Origin: an uncultured Candidatus Melainabacteria bacterium
Lineage (GTDB): Bacteria > Cyanobacteriota > Vampirovibrionia > Gastranaerophilales > Gastranaerophilaceae
Direction: 5' to 3'
NCBI GenBank assembly: GCA_934718135.1
Contig: CAKUZW010000001.1
Coordinates: forward strand, 124,001-188,000
DNA: 64,000 nt
The notes under the pieces were generated by a model. The model worked only from the letters and a program-made list of their open reading frames with translations, was not told the origin of the DNA and searched no databases. This document shows, one piece after another, positions 59,949 to 64,000 of this stretch; positions within the stretch are counted from its first letter, which is position 1, and the number at the start of each line of letters is the position of its first letter. Both the position numbers and the translations under genes were made by a program.

Positions 59949-60920
59949 ATGGAATTAAAAATTAAATGTGTTGATACAGCGACTAGCTCTGACGGATCTC
60001 AATATGGTAAATTCGTTATTGAACCGTTAGAAAGAGGATTCGGTACAACAATCGGTAATTCATTAAGACGTGTATTGTTGTCAAGTCTTGAAGGTACCGC
60101 AGTTACCAGTGCAAGAATCGAAGGTATTACTCACGAATATACAGCAATTCCGGGTGTTTTAGAAGACGTAATTGATGTTATGTTGAATTTAAAAGGATTA
60201 GTTGTAAAAACTGATTCAAAGGAATCTCAACACTTGAGAATTGACGTTGATAAACCGGGTCCTGTATTGGCAAGTGATATCCAATTGCCTGCAGGTGTTA
60301 AAGTTGTAAACCCTGATTGGTTAATCTGTACAGTAGCAGATGGTGGTTCATTCCACGCAGATGTTATTGTTGACACAGGAAAAGGATATGTTCCACACGA
60401 TGTTCCAAGAGATGCAAAAGACGCTTCAATTGATGTATTGCCAATTGACGCAACATTCATGCCTATCAAACGTGTAAGCTACAATGTTGAAAGTGCTCGT
60501 GTTGGAGATGCATTAGACTTTGATAAATTAACTCTTGAAATTTGGTCAAATGGTTCAATTGACGTTCAAAACGCTTTGAGTCAAGCATCAAATCTTCTAA
60601 TCGAACACTTTATGCAAATTGCTTCAATCACAGGTCAACCTGCAATTGCACCGTTGCCTCAAGTTGAAGAAGCAGATAGTGAAGAAGAAGATGCTCCAAA
60701 AATGACAATCGAAGAATTAGAATTGTCAGTAAGAGCTTATAACTGCTTGAAAAGAGCAAGCATCAATTCAATGGCTGAATTGTTGAAAAAATCAGAACAT
60801 GATTTGTTGAACATCAAAAACTTCGGCAAAAAATCATCTGACGAAGTTATCGAAAGACTTCACCACTTCGGCTTAGATTTGGCTCCAAGTCCTGTTGAAG
60901 AAGAAGATTTAATCGGATAA
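59949..60920 (+). CDS. rpoA: DNA-directed RNA polymerase subunit alpha
   Basis: The alpha subunit nucleates polymerase assembly and contacts activators. The 323 residues have the N-terminal dimerisation domain (RGFGTTIGNSLRRVLLSSLE) and, after an acidic linker near 235-250, the C-terminal domain (LELSVRAYNCLKRASINSMA, LLNIKNFGKKSSDEV). AGGAG precedes the ATG. Confidence 0.97.
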   Translation: MELKIKCVDTATSSDGSQYGKFVIEPLERGFGTTIGNSLRRVLLSSLEGTAVTSARIEGITHEYTAIPGVLEDVIDVMLNLKGLVVKTDSKESQHLRIDVDKPGPVLASDIQLPAGVKVVNPDWLICTVADGGSFHADVIVDTGKGYVPHDVPRDAKDASIDVLPIDATFMPIKRVSYNVESARVGDALDFDKLTLEIWSNGSIDVQNALSQASNLLIEHFMQIASITGQPAIAPLPQVEEADSEEEDAPKMTIEELELSVRAYNCLKRASINSMAELLKKSEHDLLNIKNFGKKSSDEVIERLHHFGLDLAPSPVEEEDLIG

Positions 60921-60967
60921 TAACAAATTAGATAATACAAATAAATTAAGTAAAGGATACAGAAACA

Positions 60968-61396
60968 ATGAGACACATGTGTAAAAAACATACGCTAGGA
61001 AAAGCACAAGACCAAAGAAAGGCTTTGTTGCGTTCTTTAGCTACAGAACTTTTTGTGCATGGTGAAATAACAACTACATTGGCTCGTGCGAAAGCATTAA
61101 AACCTTATGCAGAAAAAGTTATTTCTCTAGCTAAAAAAGGTGATTTAAACTCAATTCGTCAAGCTGCTAAATATATTTACAACAAAGAAACAGGTAAATA
61201 TATGGATTTAGCAACTGGTGAAACTTTTGAAGCTCCACAAGCTGATAAAAAACTTGCAGCTCAAACAGTTTTGAGAAAATTGTTTGTAGTAATCAGCAAG
61301 CAATATTCAGAAAAAAATGGTGGATATACAAGAATTTACCACTTACCACCAAGACGTGGAGATGCTTCTGAAATGGCACTAATTCAATTGGTGTAA
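60968..61396 (+). CDS. rplQ: 50S ribosomal protein L17
   Basis: L17 lies near the exit tunnel. The 142-residue protein begins MRHMCKKHTLGKAQDQRKAL and has TTLARAKALKPYAEKVI; the end GGYTRIYHLPPRRGDASEMA is typical. A short insert (KYIYNKETGKYMDLATGETF) near the middle is longer than in the smallest L17 forms. AAAGGA precedes the ATG. Confidence 0.95.
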   Translation: MRHMCKKHTLGKAQDQRKALLRSLATELFVHGEITTTLARAKALKPYAEKVISLAKKGDLNSIRQAAKYIYNKETGKYMDLATGETFEAPQADKKLAAQTVLRKLFVVISKQYSEKNGGYTRIYHLPPRRGDASEMALIQLV

Positions 61397-61403
61397 TTTT
61401 AGA

Positions 61404-62192
61404 ATGCGTTATGCGGTTTCAGTTCAATATATCGGAAAGAATTATTCGGGGAGCCAAATTCAACTTGAAGATGGCAAACCGATAGATTCTCCGACAATTC
61501 AAGGAGAACTCGAAAAAGCACTTTGTACATTGATATTAGGCAAACGATACATCCAAATGGATGAAGTTGCTAAAAATAAAAGACCGATTAGGGCAATATT
61601 TTCCGGAAGAACGGATAAGGGTGTTAATTCACTCGGTCAGGTAGTTCATTTTGATACAGATGAAATGATTGTTGCTTCAAAGTTTCTCTATTCATTAAAT
61701 GAAATTTTACCTGATGATATATCTGTTACGGATTTGAGACTTGTTGATGATAATTTTCATGCTCAAAAGTCAGCCAAGAAACGTTTTTACAGGTACGAAT
61801 TTATAAATCGTAGGTGTAAAAATGCTTTTGATAGTGATTTGTTGAGGGTGAAATTTAAGACAGATATTGAAAGGATGCAAAAATCTTTGAATTATTTGTT
61901 AGGAGAACATGATTTTTCAAGTTTTAAAAGTTCCGGAACGCTTAACCCAAGCAAAATATGCACTATATATGAAGCGAAAGTTTCAAAGGTCGGTGACAAG
62001 GTTTCGATAGATATTGTAGGAAACAGGTTTTTATACAATATGGTTCGAACTATTGTCGGAACTCTTCTAGAAATAGAAGGGCACAATTTAGCCCCAGAAC
62101 ATATGCAAAAAGTTTTGGAAGCTAAAGACCGCACAAAAGCGGGAATGACTGTTAGTCCTTATGGATTAACTTTAATGAAAGTAATGTATTAA
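61404..62192 (+). CDS. truA: tRNA pseudouridine synthase A
   Basis: TruA makes pseudouridine at positions 38-40 of tRNA anticodon arms. The 262 residues have the catalytic Asp in FSGRTDKGVNSLGQVVHF, then ALNEILP-type text (LNEILPDDISV), RFYRYEF and the conserved NMVRTIVGTLL. It starts seven bases after the rplQ stop. Codon use is less biased than in the neighbouring ribosomal genes. Confidence 0.95.
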   Translation: MRYAVSVQYIGKNYSGSQIQLEDGKPIDSPTIQGELEKALCTLILGKRYIQMDEVAKNKRPIRAIFSGRTDKGVNSLGQVVHFDTDEMIVASKFLYSLNEILPDDISVTDLRLVDDNFHAQKSAKKRFYRYEFINRRCKNAFDSDLLRVKFKTDIERMQKSLNYLLGEHDFSSFKSSGTLNPSKICTIYEAKVSKVGDKVSIDIVGNRFLYNMVRTIVGTLLEIEGHNLAPEHMQKVLEAKDRTKAGMTVSPYGLTLMKVMY

Positions 62193-62214
62193 AATAATAA
62201 AACGGAGAAATGCA

Positions 62215-62652
62215 ATGAAAACATATTCAGCAAAACCTCTAGAAGTTGAAAGAAAATGGTATGTAATTGATGCTGATGGCGAAACATTAGGTCGCTTAGC
62301 AGTTAGAATTGCAAACATTTTGAGAGGTAAAAACAAACCTGAATACACTCCAAACGTTGATACAGGCGATTTTGTAATTGTTATCAATGCTGAAAAAGTG
62401 AAAGTTACAGGTAAGAAAGAAACTGACAAGATTTATTTACACCACACTGGTTACCCAGGTGGATTGAAATCTGCAAGCTTCAAAGAATTGATGGAAAAAG
62501 ATCCTAGAATCGTTATTGAACATGCTGTTCGTGGTATGTTACAACACAATACTCTAGGTGCTGAACAATTCAACAAATTGAAAGTTTATGTAGGATCTGA
62601 ACATCCTCATGCAGCTCAAAAACCGGTTGTACTTGAAAAGGAGGCTAAATAA
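62215..62652 (+). CDS. rplM: 50S ribosomal protein L13
   Basis: The 145 residues begin with KTYSAKPLEVERKWYVIDAD and contain GETLGRLAVRIANILRGKNK and HAVRGMLQHNTLG, the standard L13 blocks. It overlaps rpsI by one base (TAATG), so the L13-S9 pair is translationally coupled. Confidence 0.97.
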   Translation: MKTYSAKPLEVERKWYVIDADGETLGRLAVRIANILRGKNKPEYTPNVDTGDFVIVINAEKVKVTGKKETDKIYLHHTGYPGGLKSASFKELMEKDPRIVIEHAVRGMLQHNTLGAEQFNKLKVYVGSEHPHAAQKPVVLEKEAK

Positions 62653-63047
62653 TGGCAGATAAAGATATTATGGCAACAGGCCGTAGAAAAACCTCTATTG
62701 CTGTTGTAAAATTGGTTAAAGGAAGCGGCAGAATTTTCGTTAACGGTAAAAAATTAACTGATTATATCGGTAACAGACCAGCTATCGAAATGTTAGTTTA
62801 TAGACCATTAGTTTTGACTGAAACTCAAGACAGATATGATGTTAGAGTAAAAGCTGTTGGTGGTGGTGTTGTATCACAATGTGGTGCTATCAGACACGGT
62901 ATTTCAAGAGCATTAGTTAAATCTAACGAAGAATTCAAAAACGTTCTAAAATTGGAAGGTCTATTAACAAGAGACCCACGTGTTAAAGAACGTAAAAAAT
63001 ATGGTAGAAAAAGAGCTCGTAAAAGATTCCAATTCTCAAAACGTTAA
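62652..63047 (+). CDS. rpsI: 30S ribosomal protein S9
   Basis: The 131 residues contain ATGRRKTSIAVVKLVKGSGR and GGGVVSQCGAIRHGISRAL, and end in KKYGRKRARKRFQFSKR, whose last residues reach the P-site tRNA. AAGGAGG lies seven bases before the ATG. It is the last gene of the operon and a terminator follows. Confidence 0.97.
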   Translation: MADKDIMATGRRKTSIAVVKLVKGSGRIFVNGKKLTDYIGNRPAIEMLVYRPLVLTETQDRYDVRVKAVGGGVVSQCGAIRHGISRALVKSNEEFKNVLKLEGLLTRDPRVKERKKYGRKRARKRFQFSKR

Positions 63048-63072
63048 TCTTTACAAACCATACAAAGTACAA

Positions 63073-63105
63073 AAGAACCGATTTATTCAAATCGGTTCTT
63101 TTATT
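63073..63105 (+). terminator. intrinsic terminator of the ribosomal operon
   Basis: AAGAACCGATTT and AAATCGGTTCTT form a perfect 12-bp stem followed by TTATTATTATTT. Confidence 0.9.
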
Positions 63106-63120
63106 ATTATTTCGACAAAC

Positions 63121-63152
63121 AAAAAGCCTCGTTATTATTTCGAGGCTTTTTT
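63121..63152. terminator. bidirectional terminator
   Basis: AAAAAGCCTCG and CGAGGCTTTTT form an 11-bp stem with T-runs both ways. It mainly serves the minus-strand gene ending at 63159. Confidence 0.85.
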
Positions 63153-63158
63153 AGTATC

Positions 63159-64000
63159 TTACATAGCTTTTTTTAATTCTCGAACAAATCGTTTTGTTGC
63201 TTTGAATCTTATTTTAGCTTTTTCTCTATCTTCTTTATTAATCAAAAGATTTTGGTTATCCAATTCGTCAAAAATGTGGAAGCTCAATAAGTTTCTAAAG
63301 TCAAACATTGCAGGGCTAAAGTGTGACATACTATCGCCTTTCTTAGCCGGGATAGACTCTCTGATTTCTTTAACTTTGCTCATATCTTTGATTAAGCCTG
63401 TTTTAAACTTATCAGGTTGATAAATTGTCCATGCTTGATGTGGATAATAAGTTGAACGACATTCATTTACATTTTGGTTCATCAACATGTCATTAAACAT
63501 TGCATAATTACTGATATTGTGGAATGTTTGTTTGATATTTCTTTCATATTTTTGAAGGACAGGAGGCATTGGTACGCTAGGTTCCGAAATGGAATCTGCA
63601 TAAGGATTCAAATCTTCAAGATAGTCCATAGAACCTATGCCTACAATTTCAATTGCTTTTGAAAATTTTTCCAAAATTCCTTCATCTTTCGCATAATGTC
63701 CCATGATATCAAGGAAAGAACAAGCACCTTTGCCTGTTGCAATAAAGTCAGTAATTACGGTTTTCTTTCCCGTTGCTTCGTGGTAAGCAACGATAGATTT
63801 TGGATCAGCTTGAACTCTATCTAAATATTTTCTGTATGATTTTATTTCTTTTTCAGTTGGAGCCATTTTCGGAAGGAATTTTACTCCATCTACAGGATCC
63901 GGTCTGTACCAATATTTTGAAAATGCAACGAAATCGTATCCATTAATACCATCTTTCATCCATAGAGAAGTATTTAAGAACCATTTTGGACTTCTGCCCA
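63159..64000 (-). CDS. unrecognised protein, 5' end outside window
   Basis: The frame stays open to the window edge (upstream residues read ...GRSPKWFLNTSLW), so at least 280 residues are seen and the start lies outside. KKTVITDFIATGKGACSFLD resembles the PRPP-binding loop of phosphoribosyltransferases (acidic pair replaced, T-G-K-G kept). The C terminus is basic and helical (EDREKAKIRFKATKRFVREL). There is no membrane segment. I would not assign a function beyond a possible phosphoribosyltransferase-like fold. Confidence 0.6.
   Translation of the reverse strand, partial: GRSPKWFLNTSLWMKDGINGYDFVAFSKYWYRPDPVDGVKFLPKMAPTEKEIKSYRKYLDRVQADPKSIVAYHEATGKKTVITDFIATGKGACSFLDIMGHYAKDEGILEKFSKAIEIVGIGSMDYLEDLNPYADSISEPSVPMPPVLQKYERNIKQTFHNISNYAMFNDMLMNQNVNECRSTYYPHQAWTIYQPDKFKTGLIKDMSKVKEIRESIPAKKGDSMSHFSPAMFDFRNLLSFHIFDELDNQNLLINKEDREKAKIRFKATKRFVRELKKAM

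Overview
The window is AT-rich (about one third G+C by eye) and densely coded on both strands, with bacterial operons, ribosomal-protein genes in the usual bacterial order, Shine-Dalgarno sites and short intrinsic terminators. Type IV prepilin-like proteins of the AFTLAEVL type, many TPR proteins, MlaE/MlaF-like lipid transport genes (pointing to an outer membrane), and several small proteins sharing an N-terminal F-x-G/A motif suggest a gut Melainabacteria/Gastranaerophilales-like member of the non-photosynthetic Cyanobacteria. That placement is inference; no 16S rRNA gene is present. I saw no tRNA or rRNA gene, CRISPR array, prophage or transposase.

Layout. 1-5.4 kb: the 3' part of a TPR gene, a long intergenic stretch with a possible small RNA and repeats, then MlaE/MlaF-like ABC genes and an aminotransferase. 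5.4-5.65 kb: a compact locus with a 36-residue hydrophobic peptide and a facing antisense promoter. 5.7-16.9 kb: cysK, a prepilin, nadD-yqeK, a large acidic protein, def-fmt-aroH, queE-dnaJ. 17-21.8 kb: mutS, small proteins and ftsY. 21.9-22.15 kb: a second peptide/antisense locus. 22.2-27 kb: pabA with a pabB-pabC fusion, an M14-like peptidase and cysS. 27-30 kb: a CheY-like regulator beside a degenerate PilB/GspE-like protein, then small lineage-specific proteins. 30-38 kb: ADP-forming acetyl-CoA synthetase, radical SAM protein, bioF-bioG-bioC, prmC. 38.9-43 kb: a dicarboxylate/amino-acid symporter and ileS. 43.1-45.6 kb: a candidate pseudoknotted RNA ahead of a 686-residue low-complexity protein. 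46-52 kb: fusA, more small F-x-G proteins, a prepilin disrupted near its N terminus by a repeat, dapB. 52-57 kb: a pentapeptide protein and a signalling operon (HD-GYP, TPR, two LuxR-type response regulators). 57.7-63 kb: infA-rpmJ-rpsM-rpsK-rpsD-rpoA-rplQ-truA-rplM-rpsI. The window ends inside an unrecognised gene.

Most interesting: two small loci (5381-5652 and 21871-22161) have different sequences but one plan. Each has a short hydrophobic peptide with a near-perfect AGGAGG site, a hairpin immediately before that site, a convergent antisense RNA promoter, terminal inverted repeats, and a direct repeat that would let the antisense RNA pair with the leader hairpin. This is the plan of par/Fst type I toxin-antitoxin systems. 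Second is the candidate structured RNA at 43155-43315 with 8-, 8- and 11-bp stems in a pseudoknot. Third are recurrent promoters whose -10 box ends about seven bases before the start codon, predicting leaderless mRNAs.
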